Source: Chaetoceros tenuissimus
Taxonomy: Eukaryota; Bacillariophyta; Thalassiosirophyceae; Chaetocerotales; Chaetocerotaceae
DNA: 64,000 bases
Reading direction: 5' to 3'
Assembly: GCA_021927905.1 (NCBI GenBank)
Contig: BLLK01000047.1
Coordinates: 868,001-932,000, forward strand
Every line of letters begins with the position of its first letter. Position 1 is the first letter of the stretch. Shown here in pieces: positions 31,242 through 41,726 of this stretch. Position numbers and translations under genes: made by a program. Below the pieces are notes generated by a model, which did no database searches, was not told the origin of the DNA, and saw only the letters and a program-made list of their open reading frames with translations.

Positions 31242-32180
31242 ATGCTGACAAGGATGAGTGAAGCAGAAGCAAAATTCGTCTTCGATATAATTGAAGCAAA
31301 TGGCAACACTGATGTTGAGTTTTACAATCAAGTTCAAAGTTTAGTTTCTAGTACGACATCTATCGACGTTATGCATACCACTAATGATTATACCAGATTA
31401 TCAGCATCTCAACAATTCCATGCCTTATTTACAATCGCAAAAGTATCACTCGACCCAAATGGTACATCAGCGAATGGAAGATCTATGCTAATGGAACTCG
31501 AGCAGAAATTGCCAACTCAATGCTCAGATTTCAATATGAATGAATGTATTGGACAAGTTGCAGAAGGCGAAAATGCATACAACATCTCTCGTACTGATAT
31601 CAGTATTCAAAATCAGCAAGTAATTGAGTGTTGGCTGCTCTTTGTTGCAGTAAAGAAGCTGAAAGAAATTGATCCAACTCAGTACAAAGTATCTGATCTT
31701 CTCAGTTTCAGTTCAAAATCAATTCACATTGCCTCGAGACATATAGATGCTATTCAATCGAATACGAGTACAAGACAAAGCGAAGACTTGTTACAGTTTC
31801 TGTCGAATACAAGGAATAAAATGATTTCATTAGAAAGATCTATTGCAAAAGAAAGTATACAATTAATGCTCAGAAATCAGAATCACCGAAGTCTCGACGA
31901 TAACCAAACAAACAATAGTGCAACAACAAATAGAGAATACAATGGTTTGTCTTTGATAAGAAAGAAGATGGATTCACAGAAAAGCCTCTTACGTATGCAA
32001 TTAAGCGACTTGTCAGGAAGTTCTAAATCATTGAATAGCAATATTAGAGAGTATGAATTGGATAAAATGGATTTGGGTTTGATACCATCAAAGGGGAAGA
32101 TGGTGAAGAAAATTAGAGAGAAGACTGAAGTCAAACATTATCTTTATCCTCATCTCATGAATCATCCAAGTTTTTACTAA
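31242..32180 (+). CDS. Unknown helical protein
   Basis: The 312-residue protein is not recognised. It looks mostly helical and soluble, with a Gln/Asn/Ser-rich middle and a helical region (about 160-260). The C-terminus ends in a basic segment followed by an aromatic tail (HYLYPHLMNHPSFY). An in-frame stop lies just upstream. The Met at residue 1 or 5 is the likely start. Confidence 0.5.
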   Translation: MLTRMSEAEAKFVFDIIEANGNTDVEFYNQVQSLVSSTTSIDVMHTTNDYTRLSASQQFHALFTIAKVSLDPNGTSANGRSMLMELEQKLPTQCSDFNMNECIGQVAEGENAYNISRTDISIQNQQVIECWLLFVAVKKLKEIDPTQYKVSDLLSFSSKSIHIASRHIDAIQSNTSTRQSEDLLQFLSNTRNKMISLERSIAKESIQLMLRNQNHRSLDDNQTNNSATTNREYNGLSLIRKKMDSQKSLLRMQLSDLSGSSKSLNSNIREYELDKMDLGLIPSKGKMVKKIREKTEVKHYLYPHLMNHPSFY

Positions 32181-32670
32181 ATGCGTAATAAATTGCACGG
32201 TTTCATGAGAATGAAGGTCGGAGTCATTGGGGCAAATAGGGGCAGACTTAGAGTAAACACAGAAGTGATATAAATTCCTGCTTTCTTAGGGGTAAGTTTA
32301 CGCAGGAATGGCATCATTATAGAATTTCGACTACTGCATGCAGGTTACTGCATGCAGTACCTAAATCTTCATCTAGATAACAATAAGAATTGACTAGCAA
32401 GGGCAATTGTTGTATTGCTTAATTACTAAACATGTAATGCTGCTTTACAGTAAAAGCACCATTTACCAATGCAGATGATGTTTTCAGTCGTATAATGATG
32501 ATTTCAGTGGCAATATGCCTTGCCAGTTAGGTCTACACCTTGACTGATTTTTTGGATGACGCACAAAGCATCTCGCATTGTTCTTTTATTAGCTTCATGC
32601 TGCTTTTATCTTTTGTATTGCTCCAAGTTCCTAGATCACAGAGCATTCATCATAATTTGTTGAACATCTA
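32181..32670. promoter_or_regulatory. Spacer upstream of the aminopeptidase gene
   Basis: About 490 bp. It contains the paired palindrome listed separately. No gene is seen. Confidence 0.35.
32334..32357. promoter_or_regulatory. Paired palindrome CTGCATGCAG
   Basis: Two copies of the 10-bp perfect palindrome CTGCATGCAG sit 14 bp apart (32334-32343 and 32348-32357), each preceded by TA or TTA. The distance to the aminopeptidase start codon is about 315 bp. This is typical of a dimeric factor binding site, but the factor is unknown. Confidence 0.4.
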
Positions 32671-34427
32671 ATGATTACAAAGGCACTGATACAAGCTTCA
32701 AACAGAACCTGCACATATACATTTTCTACTCGTCGTCATCTATATTCATTTTCAACCCGCACCTCAATCAGCAACAAAAACATGAAATTGCGATCCAATC
32801 TTCTACTTCCTTTCCTCACATTGGCATGTACCAAGCCATTCTATTCCTCGGGAGTCCGTGCATTCTCTGCTGCAGCTCGTAACCTTCCACCTTTGACTCA
32901 ACCAACTCAAATCAAGGAACATATCCCATTGGCACAAAAGGCTATGGACTACTTTGACAGTTCACCAGATCCTTTTCACGCAGTTCAAACTTCAGTAGAC
33001 ATGTTGGAAGCTGCAAGTTTCACCGAACTTGAACACGAAGCATCTTATAAATCTCAATTGAAACCAGGTGGAAAATACTACTTTACAAAGAATAAATCTA
33101 CTCTAGTTGCATTCACAGTTGGTGAACAGTTTGAAGCGGGGAATGGATTTAAAATTATTGGAGGACATACAGATTCTCCGAATTTGAAAGTGAAGCCTCG
33201 TTCCAAATTGACGGGGGGAAGTACTGGCTGTGTACAACTACGTGTAGAATGCTATGGTGGAGGACTTTGGCATACCTGGTTTGATCGTGACTTGGGCGTT
33301 TCTGGTAGAGTATTTGTAAGAGGAGAAGATGGTAAAATTGAACAAAAGTTGGTCAAGATTGATAGAGCTATTCTTCGTATTCCGAATTTGGCAATTCATC
33401 TCCAGACGGCCAAGGAAAGAGAAGCATTCAAGTTGAATAAAGAAGATCATCTTGCGCCACTATTGGGCATGGCAGTAAAAGATGCTCTTGAAGGGAAAAC
33501 AGATAAAGAAGAAAAGATTGAAGATGGCTGGACCGAATATCAAGAACCATTGTTGCTTCAAATGCTTTCTTCTGAATTGGGAGTTGAAACATCTGAAATT
33601 CTTGACTTTGAATTGAATTTATTTGATGTTCAAAAGGCTTCTCTGGGAGGAGCCTATTCTGAGTTTGTACATTCTGCAAGACTTGACAATCTTGCTTCTT
33701 GTTTTATGGCTGTACAGTCTCTTGTAGAATATTCTTCGACAGAAGGTGCGCTTGCTAGTGATAAAGACATCTCTCTCGTAGCTCTATTTGATCATGAAGA
33801 AATTGGTTCTGATTCTGCAACTGGTGAGTAATTCTTATTTGCAGCATATTACAAGTTCTGGAATCAACATAGCATGTTTCCCTTACTCACGTCGAATACT
33901 TTGTAGGAGCGGGATCTCCAATCATGGGAGAAGCAGTGGAGAGAATTTGCAATGCATTCGAACCTGAGACAGCAGATCATGTATGTACACATTCCAAGTC
34001 CATTTCTCAAAGTTTTGTATTGTCTGTTGACCAGGCCCATGCCATTCACCCAAATTATGCGTCAAAACATGAGAAGGCACACTCTCCAAAGATGAACGAC
34101 GGCATGGTGATCAAACGCAATCAAAATCAAAGATATGCAACTACAGGAGTTACTGGACTAATTATTAGAGAAATTGCACGCAAGGCAGGACTGAAACCAG
34201 TTCAAGAATTCGTAGTAAGAAATGACTGTGGATGTGGAAGTACGATTGGACCAATTATTAGTAGTTCCACTGGAATGAGGGCGATTGATATGGGTTGCCC
34301 ACAATTGTCAATGCATTCTATTCGTGAAACGATGGGTACTTCTGATTTTACAAATGGACTTGAATTGTTCAAGGCATTCTTTGAACACTTTCGTGAGGTG
34401 GATGATAGCTTTGCTGATAGAAATTAA
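32671..34427 (+). CDS. DNPEP: Aspartyl aminopeptidase (M18), two exons
   Basis: Exon 1 is 32671-33823 and exon 2 is 33907-34427, joined by an 83-nt GTGAGT...TTTGTAG intron that restores the M18 block HEEIGSDSATG|AGSP. The product is 557 residues. Zinc-site features include His166 in GGHTDSPNLKVKP and DHEEIGS near 374-380. The family removes N-terminal Asp/Glu from peptides and forms large oligomers. The N-terminal 70 residues hold two Met-led presequences; from Met38 (32782) a signal-like helix ends in GVRA|FSAAAR, an ASAF-like plastid signal. So the longer and shorter starts could address different compartments. Confidence 0.9.
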
Positions 34428-34519
34428 TTTGCTAACTTTAATATGCTATATACTATAAACATGAGGTGACTACTTTACGACATACAACTGCAAGCAATGA
34501 TTTTGCAATATCTTTGTAT

Positions 34520-35038
34520 CTAACAGGTATTCACCTTCTCTCTTGCCATGACCACCAAATCATGTTCAGAAGAAGAAAGTCCCCAAACTGGAGCATTAGA
34601 AATCTCAAGATTTTCAAGACTACTCATAAATTCCTCGCTGGTGACCAAATGCTTCATCTTTGCTCTCAATTCAATAGCTTTATCCGTGACACCTTCATTA
34701 GCCTCCTGTTCAATTCTCAACTGATCTTCTAGTTTTTCAATCTCGTCCATAACCATAGAAATCACTTCGATGTCAGTAGAGATTGCGAGTACTTTAGATC
34801 TCTGATCATCCGTGATGTTTGCAGTAGCTTCAGCTTCCGCTTTTGCTCTTGCGCCGCCTGATCCGTAGTACCCTCCCTGACCAGTGTTTGCATGTCCACC
34901 ACTGTATGTGATGTTCTCTGTTGTTGAAAAGTACTTAATGTGACAAGAACTTCTGAAGAAAGATGCGCTTTTTGTTCTTTTGGAGAGAAGCTGAGAAGCT
35001 GCCTTTGAGGAACGGAGAGCGAGACGAGCTGTATTCAT
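34520..35038 (-). CDS. Small mitochondrial-like coiled-coil protein
   Basis: The 172-residue protein has an Arg/Ser/Ala-rich, acid-free N-terminus (MNTARLALRSSKAASQLLSK) typical of mitochondrial presequences, followed by a Gly-rich linker (GGHANTGQGGYYGSGGARA) and a long charged helix (about 75-145). No known family is assigned. It converges with the aminopeptidase gene with a 92-bp gap. Confidence 0.55.
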   Translation of the reverse strand: MNTARLALRSSKAASQLLSKRTKSASFFRSSCHIKYFSTTENITYSGGHANTGQGGYYGSGGARAKAEAEATANITDDQRSKVLAISTDIEVISMVMDEIEKLEDQLRIEQEANEGVTDKAIELRAKMKHLVTSEEFMSSLENLEISNAPVWGLSSSEHDLVVMAREKVNTC

Positions 35039-35459
35039 ATTGTATAAGTATATGGACTTGTGACGATGAAGATTATGATGGAAAGGTGCTGAATAGGTGC
35101 AGGAGTTGTTCGAATTCTAAAGATATGATGATACCTTCACTGACTACTGACTAACTATCAACTGAAACTGCAGTTCTTCTCAGCTTTTTTGTTCTGAAAC
35201 AATGATGAGAACTCAAACCAAATGAAAATGCAACAATTTTAGTTAGATGACACCATCTGTACCTATCCTCTTTTTCTCTTTTCTCTTTCTATCACTTTTC
35301 TAAACATATCTTGTATTCCACGTACCACAGAATCAAAAAATTGATGAAAAATTCTTTTTCTTGGATCTGATTCATTCAATTCGAAATTGATTGTTCCATA
35401 GGCTTACAATCTTGAACTAATACAGACTTCTAGGCAGTACTCATAAGATTCTGCAAATC
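35039..35459. promoter_or_regulatory. Bidirectional promoter region
   Basis: These 421 bp separate the mitochondrial-like gene (-) and GlnRS (+). No gene is seen. Confidence 0.4.
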
Positions 35460-38199
35460 ATGGTGAAGTTCAGCTCCAAGAGTCTCGCACTCGTCCTTCT
35501 TTCATCGTATAACCTATCTGCAAATGGATTTGCATATGCACCAAACTTCATTACCAAAACAATTCAAGAAACCACTGGCAAAGAACCAGTTGGCCTATTG
35601 GAAATCCCTCCAAAAGAAGGTGAAGAAGTGAAAGAAGAAGAATCAGAGCCAATTGAAATATCAAATGTACCAATCACTACTCGTTTTCCACCGGAACCAA
35701 ATGGTTATTTACATTTAGGACATGCAAAAGCTGTTTCCTTTAATTTCGCAGTGGCACGCATGTTTGCACCAGATGGAAGATGTCATATGCGTTTAGATGA
35801 TACCAATCCCTCAAAAGAAAATCAAGAATATATTGATTCTATTCTAGAAGATGTTCGATGGATTCAAAAGAATACCGAACCTTTTTCCATTGCAGAACCT
35901 GCTTTGGATAAAAAGGAAGATGAAGGTCCGTGGTTTGGGAAGGTGCACAAGACTTCTGATTCTTTTCAGTTGATTTATGATTGTGCAAAGGCTTTGATTG
36001 AAAATGGGGATGCGTATGTTGATAGTTTGTCGGCCGAGGAGATGAAAGAATATAGAGGTACTTTGACTGAACCTGGAAAGGACAGTCCTTATAGAACAAG
36101 AACTGTAGAGGAAAATTTGGACCTATTTGAAAAGGTACGTTAAATGAATTGTGGATGTCATTAGGTCAGAAATACCTTTAGACTATTTATAAGTGGAATA
36201 TTCTCAACACCTTGCTCCTATAGATGAAAAATGGGGAATGTGCAGAAGGAGAACACATTGTTCGTGCAAAAATTGACATGGCGTCTCCAAATGTAAACAT
36301 GAGAGATCCAGCATTATTCCGTATCAAACATGAATCACATCCTTGTACCGGCGATGAATGGTGTATCTATCCAATGTATGACTTTTCACATCCTATTCAA
36401 GATTCTGTTGAAGGGATTACCCATTCTTTGTGTACACTTGAATTTGAAGATCATCGTCCATTTTATGACTGGACATTGGATAAATTGTTGCCAACTGGAT
36501 TGATTCAAGCTAGGCCACGACAAATCGAGTTCAGTAGATTGAATCTTAAGTATACTGTTCTTAGTAAGAGAAAATTGATTCAATTGGTGGAAGAAAAGGT
36601 TGTTAGTGGTTGGGATGATCCACGTATGCCGACTTTGTCTGGTATGAGAAGAAGAGGATGTCCACCAGAAGCTTTGAGACTATTTTGTGAGCGTGTAGGA
36701 ATTTCCAAGGCTGATTCGTTTATTGATGTTGGAGATTTAGAAAATTGTATCAGAGAAACTATGGATGATACTAGTATGCGTGCATTTGCAATCTTGAAGC
36801 CTCTTAAGGTCACCATTACAAACTGGCAAGGTAAGTAGTTGAACTTACTTCATTGAGCTGTTCGTGTATTCTGCCATTTTCCGTAGTTTTTCTAATTTTT
36901 TCTACCATAGGATCAAGTCTGGAAGAATTCGAAGTACCTCGCCATCCCAAAAAAGAAGAGATGGGAGATCGCACTGTACCTTTTGGAAAGCATTTGTACA
37001 TTGAAAGAGAAGACTTTTTCGATTTAGAAGGTCCTGAGGGTGAGGCGAATGGAGGTAGAAAGCCAAAAGGATTTAAGCGTTTATTGCCGAACGACAAAGT
37101 GAGACTAAAATATGCATATGTCATTCATTGTGACGAAGTCATTAGAGATGAAAACGGCGAACCTATAGAATTGAAATGTACTCTCCTACCAGAGACTAGA
37201 GCAGGAGTCACTCCAGAAGGAATGAAACGTGTGAAAGGAATTATCCAATGGGTTGAAGCGAACACAGCTATCAAATGCAAAATCAATCAATATGATCGTT
37301 TATTCAAGACTGAAGAACCTGGAAAAGCAACTGGAAACTTTTTAGATGATGTAAACCCAGATTCACTCGAGGTTCTTGATGACTGCCTCATAGAACCAAG
37401 TGTCGCGATGGACACTTTAGGCATGCTAGCAAAGATCCGTAACAATGAGAAGGAAGACAGCAATGACAAAATTTACCATAGCGAATTGGCATATCAATTT
37501 GAAAGAATGGGATATTTTGCACTAGATCCTGAGACAACGTCTGGAAAGCCAGTATTCAATAGAGTAGTTACTCTCCGCGACACATGGGCTGTTCCAGAGC
37601 AGAAAAAGGCTGAAAACACCAATCAAAGGAATAGAGGTAATAAGCAAAGCACTAACAACAACGGTGCTGTTTTGGAAGATGTTCGACGAGTAGCTGTGAA
37701 AGCGGGTACTATTCTTGAAGCTGGACCTCATCCTGATGCAGAAACATTAATTGTATGTAAGGTCGACACTGGCGATGACGAGCCAAGAACTGTTGTTGCA
37801 GGTGTTGGTGGAAAGATTCCAGCAGAAGATTTAGTCAACAAGAAGATCGCATGCGTAACAAACTTGAAACCAGCAAAAATGAGAGGTATTGAAAGCACAG
37901 CTATGTTGTTAGCAGCTTCCGATGGAGGAGAAGGAGCAGATGAGAAAGTAGAATTACTAAATATCCCAGAGTCAGTTCCTAATGGTGAATTATTGTCTTT
38001 TGATGGAAAAGAATCCATCGAACCAGATGAAATGATGAAGAGTAAGGGAGCTTTGAAGGCATTTGATCGTTTCAAAGCTTGCTTGCGTGTTACCTCAGAT
38101 GGTGAAGCAGCCTTTGTACAAGACGGAAGTGAATTCAAGATGAATTCTTCTGGAGGAACAATCAAGGTTGATTCTTTAAAAGATGTAGTAATTCAATAA
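35460..38199 (+). CDS. QARS: Glutaminyl-tRNA synthetase with C-terminal EMAPII-type domain, three exons
   Basis: Exons 35460-36134, 36224-36830 and 36911-38199 join in frame across two short GT-AG introns (89 and 80 nt), giving 856 residues. The GlnRS core has the HIGH motif in [14 protein letters not shown] (about 79-91), [23 protein letters not shown] and the KMSKS-like LSKRK at about 338-342. It charges tRNA-Gln with glutamine. The N-terminus is a signal peptide ending ANG, followed by FAYAP, an ASAF-like plastid presequence. Residues from about 685 are an EMAPII/Arc1p-type tRNA-binding OB fold ([34 protein letters not shown]). Plastids usually make Gln-tRNA by transamidation, so the presequence is notable. 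Confidence 0.9.
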
Positions 38200-39408
38200 C
38201 CTCCTTAATATGAGCATAATTTAAAATAATAGAATGTGTGTCAATACGCAAGTTCGTCATTGGATAGCTAGATAGATTCTTGAATTAGAATAGGTTTAGA
38301 GACATTTTACGTCAGCGTCGTTTGTTGTCAAATCATCTGTTTGGCGTCTAAACTACACAAAGTCCAGTTCGGGAAGGAAAACAATTTTCTCGTCTTCGGA
38401 AGGATAGGGAAGGATGTGCCCCCGCTGTATTTCGTACCTGGTGTTGAGGATTCTTCTTCTCTTCATCTTATTATGCTTTGCATTCTGAGATGATAACACT
38501 GTTTCAATTGGAATGACTTCTTTTCCATCTGCTAGTGTTTGTTTCAACCTTCCCACGAACTTGAGTTTGTCAAAATGATCATAAGATGGCTTCTTTTTTG
38601 AAAGCTGTTTGGCGTCAAAGTGCCTTCAGATGATGACATCATTGGCATTCTTCTTCAGATAATTTTATTGTCCTTTGGAAAGTTGAGGATGTTGTTGTAC
38701 TAGTATTGAAAGGAATGCGTACCCCTTTAATGCAGACATCGATAGTGATCATAATTCGATGTTTGTTTAGCCTTTTTCATGCATTCCACATTGAGCAAGG
38801 AATAGAGATAACTCTCAAATGTGGATAACTGTGTGATGACTTTTTTATTCCCTCCAAATGTCGATGATCTCGAATCCTACGTACTATGTTTTGCTGTATG
38901 TACTTCACAGTTCTGACACAGATGTTCTTCGAATCAAGGATGATAGAATTTATCACTTCGTCTCTACCATGCGTGACGTCATCCATCTATTTTCCTGTAT
39001 GTACAGTTTTTGTAGTGTTGGAGTTGTAAAGATGTAGCTGCAATATATTGCTTTAATTCTTTACTTTAATTGTGTACGTTTCATTTATCGCCCTTAAATA
39101 CTTTTTTGAAATGTTTTGCTTGTTTATAAAGTTTAAAGTTTGCATGGAGGTCTGCACCTTTCTTTGTTTTCAATAAATACTCCGAGTTTAAATTTGTCCT
39201 CACAAACTGGTCCACCTACGTCTAGGCCATTACGCTTCTTTTTCATCTGCCAACGCAGACACGAAATGCATGAACATATGCTTTCTTGTCTTTACACATC
39301 ATAGCCACAGTGCCACAGTATGTTGTACACTCTTGTCTCTAAACACTAAACATACCCTACATACACTAGAACTAACAATCGTATTTACAGCATTCATCAG
39401 AATTAGCT
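38200..39408. other. 1.2-kb spacer with a possible minus-strand exon
   Basis: Lies between GlnRS and the HSF gene. It includes the candidate exon at 38353-38623 listed separately and a short minus-strand frame (38777-38986, 69 residues) starting at an ATG. The part next to 39408 is C-rich and looks like an HSF leader. Nothing else is seen. Confidence 0.35.
38353..38623 (-). CDS. Possible last exon of an unrecognised gene
   Basis: An open frame of about 90 residues ends in a stop at 38353. It is highly charged (KMKRRRILNTRYEIQRG, then SEDEKIVFLPELDFV) and protein-like, but its first in-frame ATG is internal. The frame opens next to a CTGAAG that could be a splice acceptor, so an upstream exon would be needed, perhaps the 69-residue ATG-led frame at 38777-38986. 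I could not build a convincing join. Confidence 0.25.
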
Positions 39409-40644
39409 ATGGCAGACGTAACCAAGGTACCTGATAACTCTGGTCTCTTCCATCTAATGGAAGCAGCCACTGCTCTCTCTCAACTTGTGGACTCTGGTAA
39501 AGACAGCACCGCCGCTGCTGCTTCATCTCCAAACTCCGCCATTCTCCAGCAAAATGTGGAAATGCCTCCTCAAGACAATGTACAAATTGCCCCTAATGGA
39601 TCTGTTCCTCTTGACAAGGCCTCTACACCAGCAGCTAAAGAGAAGAAGGCATCCCCTACTCATCAACCACGTGAAATATTTCCTCAGAGATTGATGCGGA
39701 TCCTCTCTGATACCAACATCTCCGATGTGATCACTTGGCTCCCTCACGGACGATCTTTCGTGGTTCTTCAGCCAGATGAACTTGCAGAAAAGGTACTGCC
39801 AATTTACTTCCCAGAGAGCTCGTCCTCTGGCAACAAGACTGGCAATTCGGCAGCTTGCAAGTACCCTTCCTTTACCCGCAAACTTAACAGATGGGGCTTT
39901 CGTCAAGTCACAAGAGGTCCAGATGCCGGTGCCTTCCATCATCATCTATTCATCAGAGATGAGCCAAGTGTGTGCCTTCAAATGGTGTGCCAGAGATCAC
40001 GCCGCAGGAAAGACGATGGAAAGTACCCTGGTCATTCCATTTTACCAAGACATGACTACCCTCACACAGCTCAACATGCACAAACTGAGTCCGGCCAAGA
40101 GTCTGATACCCATCGCACAGGGTCTCCTACAGATATGAACAATCAGACAGCTATTGTATCAAACTCTTCCTCGCCGACTCCTACCAAAGCAAGTGTCACC
40201 AAGAATCCCAACATCGGAGGTTACCCTCCTCATCCTCCAGGAAGTTACAGACCTCCTTCCTATACTGCCAATGCACCTTTTGTTCATCCACATACAATGC
40301 CTTCAATTCCTCCAATGGGGCCACCTTTCCCTATGAACGGTCCATATGGAAGAATGATGCCTTACATGCCTTATGGGCAACCACCATTCGGTATGAATGC
40401 ACCAGGACCATATAAATTGGCACAGGCATCAAGTACCAATGCATCAAGTCCTAACCAACCTGCAACTGGGAAGGCAGAAGAAGTGCCTGAATCAACAACT
40501 ACTTCTATTTCGTCAGATGAAGTGGATACAAACAATAAATCAACAGAACAAGGCGAGTCTGAACATGCAAAAAAGAACGAAGAGGAGCGTCTTGCAACTG
40601 CTAAATCTATGCTTTTCAATGCTTACATGAAGGCACTTGCATGA
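39409..40644 (+). CDS. HSF: Heat-shock-factor-type transcription factor
   Basis: This is 411 residues in one exon. The HSF DNA-binding domain spans about 91-200: FPQRLMRILSD, VITWLPHGRSFVVL, then SFTRKLNRWGFRQVTRGPD and FHHHLFIRDEP. The RWGF core and the FHHH segment are typical of the large diatom HSF family. A Ser/Gly/Asn insert of about 14 residues interrupts the domain between helices 2 and 3. The C-terminal half is Pro/Met/Gly-rich (280-345), a likely activation region, with a short charged helix at the end. No clear HR-A/B oligomerisation coil is seen. Confidence 0.92.
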   Translation: MADVTKVPDNSGLFHLMEAATALSQLVDSGKDSTAAAASSPNSAILQQNVEMPPQDNVQIAPNGSVPLDKASTPAAKEKKASPTHQPREIFPQRLMRILSDTNISDVITWLPHGRSFVVLQPDELAEKVLPIYFPESSSSGNKTGNSAACKYPSFTRKLNRWGFRQVTRGPDAGAFHHHLFIRDEPSVCLQMVCQRSRRRKDDGKYPGHSILPRHDYPHTAQHAQTESGQESDTHRTGSPTDMNNQTAIVSNSSSPTPTKASVTKNPNIGGYPPHPPGSYRPPSYTANAPFVHPHTMPSIPPMGPPFPMNGPYGRMMPYMPYGQPPFGMNAPGPYKLAQASSTNASSPNQPATGKAEEVPESTTTSISSDEVDTNNKSTEQGESEHAKKNEEERLATAKSMLFNAYMKALA

Positions 40645-40838
40645 TGGACTTGTGGCACACATGATTCAGAGAGCTTATCTTAAAGCGATTTTCAAACATG
40701 ACTAGAATCTATATGCATTTAATATATATATATGATTTGAAACAATCTAATTTTAAACCAACTTTTCAAAAATGAACAAAGTTACTTATGTACTATCACT
40801 TGTGACGTAATCTTGACCATGATCAGAACACTGTGGAT

Positions 40839-41251
40839 ATGTACATTCTACAACAATCTTTTGCAATGCATTGGAAAAAGAAGCTTCATTTCATTCGTAT
40901 CAACCCTTCCATCCAGTTCCTCTGGGACCGTTCAGCCGAAGAGGAAATGCTCGATGATGATTCAGTTCTTCTTCCTTCTTCCACAAAAAGACAGACGCAC
41001 GCACGTAACTTGAAACTAGTGTCTCTCATCTGTCGACAACTTGATTGGATAAAATCGCACCACCTCATTGAAGTTCTTGGAAAAGTCAATGCAAGAAAAG
41101 GAATGTGAGGAATATCTCTGAAGTAGCTAATTTTGTAATATTCCAAGGACGGATTTTCTAATCAGAAATGTCAAGAACCATCCAAATTTTCTAATTTTCT
41201 CTGCTTCTCGATTCCTGCAGATGGAAACAGCTGCTGGAATCACGGATATGA
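40839..41251 (+). CDS. 98-residue two-exon protein, unknown
   Basis: Exon 1 is 40839-41104 and exon 2 is 41221-41251, joined in frame by a 116-nt intron with donor GTGAGG, a CTAAT branch-like site and a pyrimidine-rich TTCCTGCAG acceptor. The product is basic, starts MYILQQSFAMHWKKK and ends with a helical part (ICRQLDWIKSHHLIEV, then ARKGIWKQLLESRI). An in-frame stop at 40803 closes the frame upstream. It could be a small organelle ribosome or assembly factor by its basic, helical look, but no family is recognised. Confidence 0.5.
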
Positions 41252-41726
41252 AGAATGAGCAGATGGTAGTTCTTCAAAATGCAATGCAATGGATGGAGCA
41301 TTCTATCACATCACTTGTTCATTATGCGAGATCTCTGTTCTTTGGCATGTCTCTTGTTCTGAATTAAAATATAAATTTGCTTTCCATAACCTTTTAAGAT
41401 TTTGGTTAAGAACAAGCTCTTTGGGATGCATCTTCTTTCTTCATAGAGTAAGTACGCATGTGGTGGTGGTAGAATCCTGTTCTTTTTTTTATCCTGGCTT
41501 ACAAGGTCACTTCAAGCTTTTTTCCTTTCCCTTCTCTTCTTTTTCTAAACTACTTTTTTGGCGCGAAAGTATACGAACCGTACACATGTTGGACTTCATC
41601 TATCTTCCCAGAAGAGGCTTCACATGAAGACAATGCATTCTTCCTTCCATAAGTATTTCATCTTGATCTGCACTTTTCTTATAGTTTTTGACTTTGAAAT
41701 TTTTTTTGCACAAGCTATAACTACCC
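41252..41726. promoter_or_regulatory. Spacer upstream of the ODC-like gene
   Basis: A T-rich stretch of 475 bp. Short frames here have no support. Confidence 0.35.
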
